From NCBI GenBank assembly GCA_014281115.1, contig JACONQ010000010.1:1860001-1924000 (forward strand): a stretch of 64,000 bases of DNA, written 5' to 3'. This DNA comes from Laburnicola sp. R22_1 (lineage: Eukaryota; Ascomycota; Dothideomycetes; Pleosporales; Didymosphaeriaceae). The notes beneath the pieces were generated by a model. It was not told the DNA's origin. It was given only the letters and a program-made list of their open reading frames with translations, and did not search any database. Position numbers and translations under genes: made by a program. Below are positions 10,838 to 22,056 of this stretch, one piece after another (the first letter of the stretch is position 1; each line of letters opens with the position of its first letter).

Positions 10838-12516
10838 ATGGGCATTCTCGACTTATCCAATGAGCTCCTTCGTGAGACACTGGATTATATAGAATCCGAC
10901 CCCGAGAAGCTCATACCGCTCGACCGCCGCGCCTACCTCTCACGAGAAAGTTTCAATCTGCCTCCGTTACCGGACCGAGATCAAGCTCAAGACATTGCAA
11001 ACTTCAGATTGACATGCAAGAGGTTCTCCGACCTGGGCGCTCTCCACCAATTCTCGCGCGTCACTACTCGATTCTCCCGAAAAGGCCTCAAGCGCTTGGA
11101 CAACATCGCCAGTCAACCGCATCTAGCCAAGCATGTGAAGAAGTTCAGCTACATGGTTCCCTTTTTTTACGTCGAAGGTTCTGTTCTGTTCACCTTCTGT
11201 TTCAAGATTACACGCGTGACTAACGGGGTCACAGGACGAGAACGCGTGCGCGAACTTTTGCCCACCCTCCCGGCTAGTCTCGGACCGCTCGATGTGCGTC
11301 ATACCAGCATCTTCTGACCTTATGTACTAAGAACCTGCAGGTCAGACACTTTGTGCAGAAAGTAAACGAGCAAAGAGAAATTGTACAGACCGAGGAGGAC
11401 GCACGTGTTCTAAACAAAGCAATCTCGGCTTTTACTTCCCTGCAACATGTGCAGATACTCCGGTTACAGGACCAGCAAGATGGGATGCTCATCTCCTATA
11501 TCCGGGACCACGATCAACTAAGCGATCTGGTCGAACTCAAGTGGGCTCCCGCCTGCTCGCACTCTACAAAAACTATTGCTGCAGCGCTGCTTGCGTCTAG
11601 GTCCCCTTGTTCTCGCTTTTCGTCGCCGATGCTAAGTCCGCAAAGCGCCCTCGGCGCCGTGAACGACCCGCCGTCGACGCTACGTGTCCTCGCCGAACGC
11701 TTGACGTGCCTAGAGTTGCATTTTGATGATGGCACAGACTTGGACAGTCGTATGCGAGAGCTTTCGACTTTGTCAAAGGCAGTCTTCAGCGCCGCTAAAA
11801 ACATGCAAGCATTGCATATAGGCTTCCCATCGCACAGACCACTGAGTCTGCGCCTGGAAGAAATCTTTCACCATGTTAAATGGGATAAGCTGCTGGCTTT
11901 TGGTATTCAAGGGTGGAGGTTGGACGCAGACGAGATTATAGCCTTGGCCCGAAGGCATCGAGACAAGCTTCGGGGACTCAGATTACGCGACGTCTTACTC
12001 CGGGAGGGCAGCCGGTGGAAAGACGTCCTCGCATTTCTAAGAGCAGACATGATGAGATTGGACTGGGTCAGTCTACGTCGTATTGATTACGAGAGGAATT
12101 TTGATGAGCAGGGGGTGATGGGTGCCGAGGTGCCCGATGACCACTTTTTGGGCAGTGACAGCAGCAGCGATGGCTACAGCGACGATTGGGATCCCCATGA
12201 CGACGTAGAGGAAGACCCACAGCATGACGACCACGACCACGACGAGAACGATGATGATGAAGAGGAGAGTGTGGGCTCGCTGGATGATTCGGATTCGGAT
12301 TTAGACTCACACACGGATGAGCCGGAGCAAGGTGGCAATATTCACTTCCCGCCCCTGTCCCCAGACACGCCAGCATCAGTGCCATGGTGCAATTGCAGCC
12401 ACACTGACAGTGTCGAAGTTCTTGGAGACAACGGACTTGCGGTCACCTACGCGCAACGGAAATTCTGGGAGAAATGGGTCGTGAGGAAAGCGTGCACGGA
12501 GCATTGTCAAAAGTGA
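10838..12516 (+). CDS. F-box-like protein with acidic C-terminal region
   Basis: Probably a substrate adaptor of an SCF-type ubiquitin ligase. The N-terminus (ILDLSNELLRETLDYI) is a degenerate F-box, followed by NFRLTCKRFSDLG, the usual second half of fungal F-boxes. A clear intron runs 11294-11340 (GTGCGT...CTGCAG). A second candidate intron at 11178-11234 is 57 bp, in frame and without a stop; its acceptor and branch (GACTAAC) look good but its donor GTTCTG is poor, so the product is 528 or 509 residues. The middle has leucine-rich-like segments. Residues roughly 380-450 are an Asp/Glu/His-rich acidic stretch. Substrate unknown. Confidence 0.7.
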
Positions 12517-14544
12517 CGAGGAGTTCAACGGCCTGCAGCGGACAACAGGGCGCGACACCGGCACCATCCACGCCCCACCACTCTCAACGGCATCTTCCAC
12601 AAATGGTCACTCAGTTCCGGAAGCGGACATGCACGCGATGCATCTAGCCTATCACCGCTTCGTGGCGGATCCACAACCGAACCGTCTCGTCGGCTCCGCA
12701 ACCCTCACAAAACATCGGCCACTACAGCCCTCACCTACCTGCTTCCGGTGCAACCAAATCCGACCTAGGCTGGACTACATTGGTGGGGTCCTACAGAAAA
12801 TGCCCATTTCGCTGTCCTCATCGTCGGCCCGCCCTGACCCAGTCGATGCTCACTACAAAGGTACGTGTACGAACAAAATGCGTCTCCCATGCTATTTTCC
12901 AAAGCGGCATATTTTGTTTCCTCTTTCCCGTTTTGTCCGCCTTTGTCTCACTAGCATTGGACCGGCGTTGCTGGCTGCGTCTCCTTCCCTTTCTGCTGCG
13001 CACCGCATACATGGTCGGCACGTCTAGTAGTAGCTGCAAGTCGGGAACAAAAGCAAATTGGGGTTTCAACCTGTAGGCGTTCTCGGTTGGTACGGTGTGA
13101 TCGTACGATTTTTTTTCCTTCTCTTTGGTTTCTTTTGTGAAAGTCTTGTTTTCAGCGTGGGAGGTATGTTTTTTTAAGTATTTATGTGGCGTTAAATTAA
13201 CTACCTAGGGGTAGAACGACAAAGGCTTTCATCTTAAATTCATTTATTTATTTATTCATTTGTCTGCTTATTGGACCAACTAAGTTCGTCGACGTCAAAC
13301 ATTGAATCTTTTTTTATTTTCTTCTCGTATCCGAAAATGGTTACTGTGTTTTCTTTTCCCTTTTCCTTATTCCCGTCATGCTTAGTGTTCGGATGTCATG
13401 AGCGGAACATGTCACGCAGCGAGTCCTTCTCTTGTCTCGTATCCCTTTTTTTTTTTTTTTGATGGTGATATTGGTGGGTTACGTTACCTTGCTATATATA
13501 TACATACATACACATCAAGCAAGCCTGTCTTGCCTTATGTCTTATACGTTATTAGGTAGATGGAAATGATTTGAATTGCTGAGTTTGAATGCCCAGGTGA
13601 AGTGCATTGTACGTGTTTTTTTTTGTATGCGTGTGTGTGTTTAGTCGTTTACATTTACTTGGTTTGGTTTAGTTGGGGCGTGGCTTGTTGTGTGTGGGGG
13701 TGGGGGAAATGCTGCTAGGGGGTGGATGGAGATGGGGAGGGGAGGAGGTTTGTATGCGTAGGTGGGTGGGTAGGTAGGTAGCTACCTTCTATGTTCATAT
13801 CGTCTTTCTTTATATCTTGGGGTTTAGGATGTATGCTATGCGTTCGAATGCCAGAGCACGACGACTTGGCATGCAAGACTCGCAGTATATAGTATAGTAT
13901 AGTACAGTACAGTACATTCTTATCCACAGATGCCGAAACACCGCGGGCGGGTGCAAATAGCCCTCCTCTAGAGCCAGCCAGCTCTATCCCACGCCGCGGC
14001 CCGGCAAGCCCATGACACAGACATATCACTAGAAAGCCAGGTATTTTGTACGCGAAGGAGCTACGAACAAAAAATGACATTTAATCGTGAGAATAGGCAG
14101 TGTACTACACATATAGCACGGCATGTTGGTAACAGCAAGAGAAGCTAAGCTGGGCGTGACATATCTAACGCATTCTATCCACGTCCAAGCATGCGCAGGA
14201 AAACCCACACAGAGGAAAACCACAGCGTCAAACAGACTTGGCATTGCCACGAGCTACAGCTTCTACAAGTAACGTGTGACCAATGCACACCACGTAATAA
14301 TCGATGAATAGTAGTGGTATACAAATTCTCCATCTCCCAGGCGCGCCCAGCAATGCAAGCAAGCCACGAGTAAAGAAAAAACCCAAAAGGCAAAAAGCAT
14401 CGAAGCCCCAAATGGTTTCGATAAAGTGTCTCGAGATATAAGTTCAGCACTATCTCAATGCACTCACTCCAAACCAGCATCCTGACCGAGCCCATGTACT
14501 TGCCTGCTATTTCCAAAACAAACGCAAAAATCTATCTTACACAC
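12517..14544. other. Intergenic region between convergent genes
   Basis: Two kilobases between the 3' ends of the F-box-like and Spt5 genes. It contains T-rich tracts (about 13,100-13,480, including a 16-18-base T run near 13,445), ATTT repeats near 13,240, TA-rich steps near 13,490 and 13,890, and GT/GGT-rich DNA near 13,620-13,790. I see no gene or structured RNA. Confidence 0.5.
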
Positions 14545-17500
14545 TTAATCGTACCTAGGATCCTCGTCTCCTCCCCACGCACCCGGCGTTGGTGCCGCAG
14601 CAGGCGTTGTATAGTAGTCACCGGGCGTAGGAGCGCTGTACGTGCCCGGCGTCGGTGCATCGAGCGGCACGCCACCCGGGGTAGGAGCGTTGTACCCACC
14701 ATAACCTCCCGGCGTAGGGGCTGAATACGCCGCCGGCGTCGCCGCAGCATATGTCGCGCCCGGCGTGGGGGCGGAGAGGTTACTTGACCTTGCGGTCGTT
14801 GTGGAAGACGCGCCCCAGGCAGGGGTACGGCTGCCAGAGTTGAATCCTCCGTATGCCGTGCTTGATCCGTCGTTTCCACCGTACGCGGTCGCGCCGCCAT
14901 ATGCCGTGGCACCTCCGTAGGCGGTTCGAGAGCCATCGCCATACGCTGTGCGTGATCCATCGGCACCGCCCCATCCAGGCGTTCGACCACCACCCCCGCC
15001 CCAAGCAGGCGTGCGATTACCAGCAGCTGGCGTAGCGCCGCCCCATGACGGTCCGTTCCGAGACGAATTGCCCCAAGCGGGTGTCCGACCGCCTCCGCCG
15101 TTGTAAGCAGGCGTAGAACCTCCAAAACCGCCCCCGCGAGAGCGATTCGGGAACTTGCCACCGCCGAACTCCGTGCTGTTGCCTGTGACAGGATCTTTGA
15201 CCATCAGAAACTCTTTCTTGATCGATATCTGTTTGTTTTTGGTGTGTAGTTCGATACGGGCTTCGTCGTTCATCGTGTCCTTCACGATACCAAGAAGACC
15301 CTTGTAGGGGCCCTTTCGGACGGTCACAGTCTTGCCAATCATCTTGTCTCGTCCGAATTGCCGTGGTGGTGGTGCCATGGCTCCGCCGCCATTCTGCTGC
15401 TGGATAGCAGGATTGAGACCGCTGAGATCGGGGCCAGCCGCCTGGGTGCGCCCACTCTTTGCAGCCATAGTGACAACGTTCGTGCTTCGGACAACGAATA
15501 CGCCGGCGTTTTCGACTAGCTCTCGGTTCTGCACAAAGAGTGTACCCCTATGTATGTAGATGACTTTGCCTTGTCGAGTTTCGCCACCATGCTCTTTGAC
15601 GGTGTCATCGTTCCTGATCTCAGATCCGTCGCGGTCCGTTGCGACGGCATTACGGCTTCGACCAAGAATCCCGGAGACCTGTGTATGAAGAAGGGTGCGG
15701 ACGTTGCCTTGTTGATCTAGGACACGAAGGACTTCGCGATCAACTTTGGTAATGCAGCCAACGGTTGCGGCACTGGGTCTGTCAGCACTTGCACAAGCAG
15801 AGGAGGGGCACTACTTACTCAACCTGAATAAGATCGTATAGATCAAAGTTCGAATCCTGTCCAAGCATAGCTGAATCGGCCGCGCGCTTTAGGTCCTTGC
15901 TAAAAACGGTGATTTCGTTCTGAGTAGAATCGCAAAGCAAGGTGATCTTATCATCTTTGATCCTTGTGACCATACCGACTTCGTCAATGTACTTGCTTCC
16001 GCCAATGACTTTGACGTGGTCACCTTCACGGAACAACTTGCGAAGAGTCCGGACTGGAGCATCGATCCGCCGGCCCTTGAGCTCTCCCTCTGTAACGGCG
16101 AATGTGACAATGTCACCTGTTGCAGTGATAGTAGTACCACGGAGACCCTTTTGCTCGCCGTCGTAGACCTCGACATTATCGCCGCTGATGAACGAAGAGC
16201 CGGTCTGCGCAGCCTTTTGTGCGGACTGAACAGCCAGGAGATCCAAAGTTTCTGTGCCATCAGCAGCGGTGACAGCAAAGAACTGCATCTCCTCCATCCG
16301 AGGGTTCACGTTCTCGCTGGTGACATAATTGACCTTGACTTCTTTGATCAGGAAACCGTTCTGGTAGTCGTCTCCCTTGTACGTGTATGCCTTTTGGTTA
16401 CCCGCTCCGACCATGCTCAGGTGCTTCATGTGCCGCTTCCTTGCTTCGCCTTCATTGAAGAGCTTCTGAGGGGGGCGGTCTGCAACGCGACCAAAAGCAG
16501 GCCGCTTCCGCTTAGTGCCGTCTGCAGCGTTTGCATCTTCGTTCAAACCGTAGTCGAGTCGAGGAACCAGCTGCACAGTACAGTCGAGGCCATTGGCATG
16601 TACTTCCACGACCTTCGCAAGGTCACCTTTGTACAGAGGCGGGCGTACCATGCGCACGAATTTGCCCTCCTCTAACGGCGTGCGCTTGCGTTTACGGAGA
16701 AGATCCGGTCGCTCCTTGATATCGATGGTAATTTGTTCTGACCCTAGGAAGACGTTGATGACGCCTTCGACCATGCTCAACATGTCTTGCTTCGCGTCGG
16801 CCTCTACATAGATGTAACCCGACATGGTGCCTCCTCGTTCAAAGGCTGAATACACCTTGGGCTTCACACCTCTGCGCCTCATGTCGTCGAGTCGCTTTGT
16901 GATAGACATGATGATCTCGCGCTCTTTGCCCGGTCGACACTTGACAGCGTATATTTGGGGATCATTGACGGTGGGCTGAGCCGTCGGCACAGCGCCTGCA
17001 CCGGCTCGCCGGGCGCTCATCGCCTCACGCCGGCGGTACTTCTCATCAAAAGTCTTGGCGATCTCTTCAGCGTCCTGGTTGCTCTGCACTTGGCGCTCGA
17101 TATCTAGCTCACGGTGGTGACGGTCGTCGAGGTCGGCATTCGTCGTCTCGAGCAAGTCATCTGGGTGTACTTCGTCACCGATGTCGTCGTTCTCGTCTTC
17201 CTCCTCTTCCTCGTCCTCGTCAACTTCGGCTTCTTCTTCAATGAACATGTTGCGCCCCGTCTTCTTCCTCCGCTTGTGGGGTCGAGCCTGTCCAGCGTTA
17301 GTGCAATCCGCAAAGCAGGTACAACCATCATACCACCACTTCGTCCTCGTCATCCTCATCTTCCTCGTCGTCCTCGTCGTCCTCGTCATTTTCATCGACG
17401 CCGCCGCCATCTTCGTCGTCCTCGGCATCGTCGGTAGCGGGTTCGCGCGGAGCTACTGCCTTCTGATCATCGTCTTCGTCTTCATCTGCCGCAGGCTTGC

Positions 17501-17582
17501 GAATGCCATTTGAGATCATGTCATCCTCGTCGACCTCCGGCTGCGGGTTGAAGTTATCCTCGTCAGACTCGTAGTCAGACAT
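14545..17582 (-). CDS. SPT5: Transcription elongation factor Spt5
   Basis: Large subunit of the Spt4-Spt5 (DSIF) factor that clamps RNA polymerase II and supports elongation and mRNA processing. Exons are 17582-17334, 17287-15819 and 15772-14545, giving 981 residues. The order is classical: an acidic N-terminus (residues 1 to about 130, Asp/Glu runs), the NusG-like NGN domain from about residue 192 (IYAVKCRPGKERE, with the later SGYIYVEADAK), then several KOW motifs (FVRMVRPPLYKGDLAKV, DNVEVYDGEQKGLRG, GDHVKVIGG, KTVTVRKGPYKGLLG). The C-terminal repeat region is rich in TPAWG, TAYGG and APTPG units, the phosphorylated CTR. Both introns have good donors (GTATGA, GTAAGT). The ATG is followed directly by the acidic domain, as in the family. 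Confidence 0.95.
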
Positions 17583-18112
17583 GGTGACCAAGAGCGGACG
17601 CTGCGCGAGTAGCTGTCGACTGGCGAGCTAGCCCAGGGATACGGTTGTGGTTGCGTCGAGCGGCGTGCGCAGGTAAGCGAAATATGGTTTGGGTTTGCGC
17701 GCTCGTGCGTTCGCGGCAGGTCACACTGGAGCGAGGGGTTAAGAAACAGGAAGGTGAGTGGGCGTCGACAGTGGGCGTACGACGGCTTTGTTTTAAGTGT
17801 CGAGGTGAACATCCAAAGAAACCACATTAACGGATATGTGGTCCGTGCGTAACTAGACACGTCTTGGCAATCTACCTAAGTACGGCCTACGGCCCACACC
17901 CGCGCACGTGCGCCAGTCACGCTTCCAGGCCTTCACTCTCTCATGTTTCGAACGCAAAACAAGCATATAGATTTACTATCTTGATTTCGTGGCTATTCGC
18001 TCGACATCTTCGCTGTAGTCATACATGCTCCATCTGCGTGTTGGCAACATTTGAATAGCCATTTTCTTCAATCCCCGCCTCCTACACACGTCGGTTCCTA
18101 GAGCACAGCGGC
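17583..18112. other. Spt5 upstream region
   Basis: About 530 bp between the Spt5 start and the 3' end of the next gene on the same strand. It should contain the Spt5 promoter. I see no gene and no distinctive motif. Confidence 0.4.
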
Positions 18113-19795
18113 TCAATCCTCGTCGTCCCATCTATACTTTGCGAACAGCTTTTTCGGGTCCTTCTTGTGCTGATGGGGTTGCAGGACAGCTTCGACTCCC
18201 CAGAAAGAACATGGCGTGGAGCAGAGGCACTCTGGAGGTCTGATCATGTGTTAGTGGGAAGTATTGTTGACCATGGCATGGTCCTGCAGAGGTTGCCTCC
18301 AGGTTCTCTGCACCGCTTGTAGAATGGGATACTCACAGATCGGCAGCGGACTTCTCGCTGATTTCGCATTTCTTCATACTCCAAACCTTCGCCTCGTCCT
18401 TGGAAGGATTCGCTTTCAACTCCTCCAAGGCATCTCTAAACCGTATCTTCGTATTGGTCTTCACGTATCCCTGAATAGGGACCTTCGGAATATGGCGTAC
18501 GTAGTTCAACGCGAAAGTCAGTATCATCTCCGTCAAGATCTTCTGACATGGTGTCCTAGGATCCGTAGGCCGACCATCTTTCCTCCAAGGGCTTGTCAGA
18601 ACACCCCAACATGGCGATCGAAATTTGATTACTAGATCCTTGAGGTTGGGAAGTGTCGTGCTACTGAGGATCCATGCATCAGCAGTCGGTGAGCCCCACG
18701 GGTAAAGGTTCACTCCGAAAAAGCGGATGTAGTCGAGGTTGTCGAAGTTCAGCTCGATGCGGGACTAGACGCAGACGAATATCAGCATATGCGATCCATG
18801 CATCGCGGTCCTGGAAATACTCACGAGCGCAGTTTTCGATAACGAGCGTGCCACCCAGGCCATTTGCTGGAGCACAACCGGTTTGTCGAACCCACAACTA
18901 TTACAAACTACTGTCGACGCCTCCTCTTGTATAAACGGACTGAGTACCATCAAGTTGGCTTTCGGTGGTGGGACTTCGTCTGCTCTGTCATGCGTTCCTT
19001 TGAGTCGATTCATTGGCGCTTTAGGAACCCATCCAAACACGCGCCAAGAGCTCCAGAGATATGCTGTCTGATCTTTGGGTACACAACATCGCCGACCACG
19101 TATCCGTAAATTATATCGCGGAGCTCTTTCGGAAGCGTCAGGAACAAGGATGGCTTTTTGTCGCACTCCAAGCTTGCCTGGTGCCAGTGCCATAAACGCT
19201 CATAGCCGTCATCCCATAGTGCCAGGTGGCCGGGATAGTTGGGATGATTTTGGACGACTCTGTTGCAGAATTCATGCACCGATAGCCAACTGCCCTCGTA
19301 CCTCCAAAACGAGTATATGGTGAGCGTTTGTTTCACATGTGTCAAACATCCCCGAGTGACTCACTTGATCTCAGGACTCTCCGGGTTGCGAACAGGTAGA
19401 CAGGAGAGCGCTTTCTTGGCGGCGCGGCCGTAGCGCCATCCCAGGTTTAAATATGCTGCGAAATGTCCGTCTGCTTATCCGTTAGCAAAACTCCATAACA
19501 TATGTATCGCGCCCGGATAAAAGTCTTCAGACTCATCGGCTCACTCCGTAGGTCGGCCACGTAGGGTGCGATATGAACGCAGACGCTACAGGATCATAAC
19601 TCAGCGGTATCTTGTGAGGTTGACTTGAACATTTTGTTTACCTGTATCTTCGATAGGGTCCAAGGGCTTTGCTTCCAAGGCCTTCTTCGAGATGCAATAA
19701 GCTCCGATTCCGACCAGGAACACGTCGAAGCTCGCGACTGCGACGGCGCGAAGCTTGACCCTCAAGCTATTCCGCAAATCAAATATGGGCGCCAT
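18113..19795 (-). CDS. Fungal LPxELR-motif (F-box-like/2EXR-type) protein with N-terminal membrane segment
   Basis: Function unknown. My six-exon model on the minus strand is 19795-19642, 19470-19365, 19301-19083, 18984-18825, 18764-18337 and 18239-18113, 397 residues with matching phases. Introns 2, 4 and 5 have GTGAGT donors and intron 1 has GTAAAC. Intron 3 (19082-18985) is tentative: the frame must change there and its GTACCC donor is weak, so a frameshift is the alternative. Residues about 18-38 are hydrophobic, a likely membrane segment. The middle holds LTLPKELRDIIYGYVVGD, the LPxELRxxIY motif of large fungal protein families, followed by a domain resembling their C-terminal half. The last exon adds a Cys-rich then Lys-rich tail. 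Confidence 0.55.
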
Positions 19796-19905
19796 TATGC
19801 TCGGCCAAGGGCGAAGAGTGGGTTGTATAGGGTGGCGGGTGATGTTGTCAGTCGCGAGCGCGCCTTCCAAATGTTGACTATCAGTGCCAAGACTTGGCTT
19901 ACTTT

Positions 19906-20112
19906 TTACAGACGCTCGCGGAAGGAACGTAGCGGTAGCGTGGCAGGTCGGTTGTTGGTCCATGGATCAACATCGATTACGAGATCCGGGGGGTTTGGGA
20001 TGGTGAGTTGCCTCAAGATATACGATATACACGGTGATAGCAAATAAACGACTGGCAACGTATAGACCTCGACGCAAAACGCGCGGAAAGCTTGACTGTG
20101 CGGCTGGGACAT
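19906..20112 (-). CDS. Small open frame of 68 codons, doubtful
   Basis: An ATG frame lies just upstream of the LPxELR gene on the same strand. It has a hydrophobic first half and a compact motif IPNPPDLVIDVDPWTNN that looks protein-like, ending LPLRSFRERL. I recognise no family. It could be a short gene, a remnant, or an unspliced leader exon of the neighbour. The rest of 19796-20480 contains no other candidate. Confidence 0.25.
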   Translation of the reverse strand: MSQPHSQAFRAFCVEVYTLPVVYLLSPCISYILRQLTIPNPPDLVIDVDPWTNNRPATLPLRSFRERL

Positions 20113-20407
20113 CGACGGTGAACTTGTCTGCACTTTCTAGCGTGTTTTATAGTAACATCCCTGGTATTCCAAGTCATAAGGTATATGCGTGCAGACTTAG
20201 AAGTAGTGGGCTCAAGCATTGCTTGTATTGTTCTTGACTACAGACCTACTACACAGTGGCAGCTTATACATGCCAGAAACCCGTCCCACGACCTTTCATG
20301 TAGTCAGTTTCTTAACCATCGCCCCCTGATCAATGGGGACTCTGAACTCGTCTTCGTAGCCTCCGCCGAATCCGTGGTCACCCAACCTATCATAGGTTAT
20401 TCAAGCT

Positions 20408-20467
20408 GCCATGACGGAATCCGCCATCGCCGAACCCGCCATGACCGAATCCGCCATGGCCCCATCC
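20408..20467. repeat. Four 15-bp tandem units
   Basis: Four imperfect units of the form GCCATGACGGAATCC lie end to end just after the BTB stop codon. On the minus strand, in a frame shifted from the BTB gene, they would encode a Gly-rich GHGGF-type repeat. They may be the remnant of a Gly-rich C-terminal tail or a 3' untranslated repeat. Confidence 0.7.
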
Positions 20468-20480
20468 ACCAGAGGCAGCA

Positions 20481-21487
20481 TCACCAGCTGGTGGCGGTGT
20501 TGTAACCCCATGTGCTTTTGATGAACTTGTCCTTTCGGCGCTGCTCAGCCTGCTCATCGTCCTCCTTTTGTATTGCGTCTGGATCAAACCAGTTGGCGAC
20601 GAGGTCCAGGACGTCAACAGGGTACTCGCCTCCCGCTTCTAGAAGCTGTCGATGTCCAGTATGGTTTCGAAAATGGTTGTAATGCAAGACAATGTAGGCG
20701 ACCACCATCTGTCTCAGCGGATCAACCTTCTTCGCTTCCCTGTTCGGCACGAGATCATCATCGTATGCGAAATGAGCGAGATGAATAACCGCATCCAAAC
20801 TAGACCCAAAGAGTGTGTATTTGCACAACGTCTCACGGATGATTTCGAAGGCATCGTTCTTGAGCGCCGGAATCAAGTACTGCTCGGCGAAGGCGTACAG
20901 GCGAGCGTGACCAACGAAGACAGGGGCAAAATCTTCCCTCCAGGACTTGTTGTTTGAGGTGACCTCCGGCCAAGTTAACAAAGACGTTGGCTCAGGCTTT
21001 CCAATGAGGTAGAAATGCATCTGAGGCGTCTTGGCTGTGGTCTTGATGGGGATCGTACCAGTGTCGCTGTCAAGCTCCTGTTCTGCAGGCATTGACGGGT
21101 CATCATCAGGTGTACCGTTATGAGCAGGCCAAAGTGGGTCGGCAAGGCGATACATGTCCCTTTTGACGTCGACCTCGGTGTCAGAGAATCGCCTGGGTTT
21201 TGGGGAGGTATAATGGCCACGGTATGCAAACTCGCAAATGCGATCGAAGTCTGCAACCTCGAGTTCGGGAAACCTGACCATGTTCTCCTGAGCCTCTTTC
21301 ATATCACCGTTGAGCAAGCGGTTCAGCGGCTGAGAAAGCCTAGCTATGGCGCCTGCGTGCACGACAACGGGTGTCTCCTCTGCACCGATAAGAAAGGTGA
21401 CGGACTTGGAGTGCAGGAGCCTAACATTGTAAACATCTGTTGGAACTACAGTCGAGGATCTGCTTACTCGCTGAAAGAAGCCGCCAT
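20481..21487 (-). CDS. BTB/POZ domain protein
   Basis: Likely a BTB adaptor of the abundant fungal type; some such proteins bind Cul3, but that is not shown here. Exons are 21487-21468 and 21420-20481 (319 residues). The tiny first exon (MAASFSE) is set by a GTAAGC donor and a TTAG acceptor and yields the expected SELLHSKSVTFLIG start of a BTB fold. The BTB continues through VVVHAGAIARLSQPLNRLLNG, then FPELEVADFDRICEFAYRGHY, to about residue 90. The rest is helical, with RLYAFAEQYLIPALKNDAFE, as in related proteins. The stop lies just before the 15-bp tandem units. It is divergent from the F-box-like gene at 22057. Confidence 0.82.
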
Positions 21488-22056
21488 AGCGCTCGTAGTA
21501 GCTCAGTGGCGCCACGTGGTTTGTGTTGAAAAGGGCGTACCCACATCCAGGGATATGTAGCCACTGCGTCAGCAACCGTACAACGCGTGAGCAATCGTAA
21601 GACGCGCCGACGCGCCGACGCGTTTAAAATTACAACTAGATCTAATAGGCTGACAGCAGCCGGAGCGGGTGGGGCTATTGAGTACCTGAAGGCCTGCGTT
21701 TGCGACGCTAGTACAAATGTAGCATTCACTCTACGCTAGCAGCATTCACTCTCGTTGCCCCGCTTACCTAATACTCTCCCCCCCACTATATATACCTCTG
21801 CCTCCCGCCCTCTCAACTCTTTCTCTCCCACACTCGCTCGCGCCCTTGTCCTTCGTGGACAAAACAAACGCAAGTTGCAGTCTTGACAGTAAGTACATCT
21901 ACCCTTCCCCTTACTCCCCACACTCTCGCACCCTCCGACTCTCGCACCCTCTCGCACCCTCCCGCAGCCTCTCCCACCTTGCACATTCCCGCAATCTCCC
22001 GCACTCTCCTGCACTCTGCCGGAACTCTCGCGCACTCTCCCTCGCGGTCTCACGAA
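21488..22056. promoter_or_regulatory. Divergent BTB/F-box promoter and repetitive leader
   Basis: 570 bp between two divergent ATGs. Two ACGCGT sites (21583-21588 and 21618-21623) flank a GACGCGCC triplet; ACGCGT is the MBF/MCB motif in other ascomycetes, so cell-cycle control is possible but unproven. A 12-bp direct repeat AGCATTCACTCT occurs at 21721 and 21741. TATATATA at 21788-21795 could be a TATA box for the plus-strand gene. From about 21905 to 22050 the leader is a degenerate tandem array of CTCTCGCACCCT-like units. Confidence 0.45.

Noticed and set aside
13838..13870. GTTCGAATGCC considered as a tRNA T-loop
   Set aside because: No cloverleaf can be drawn around it in either orientation.
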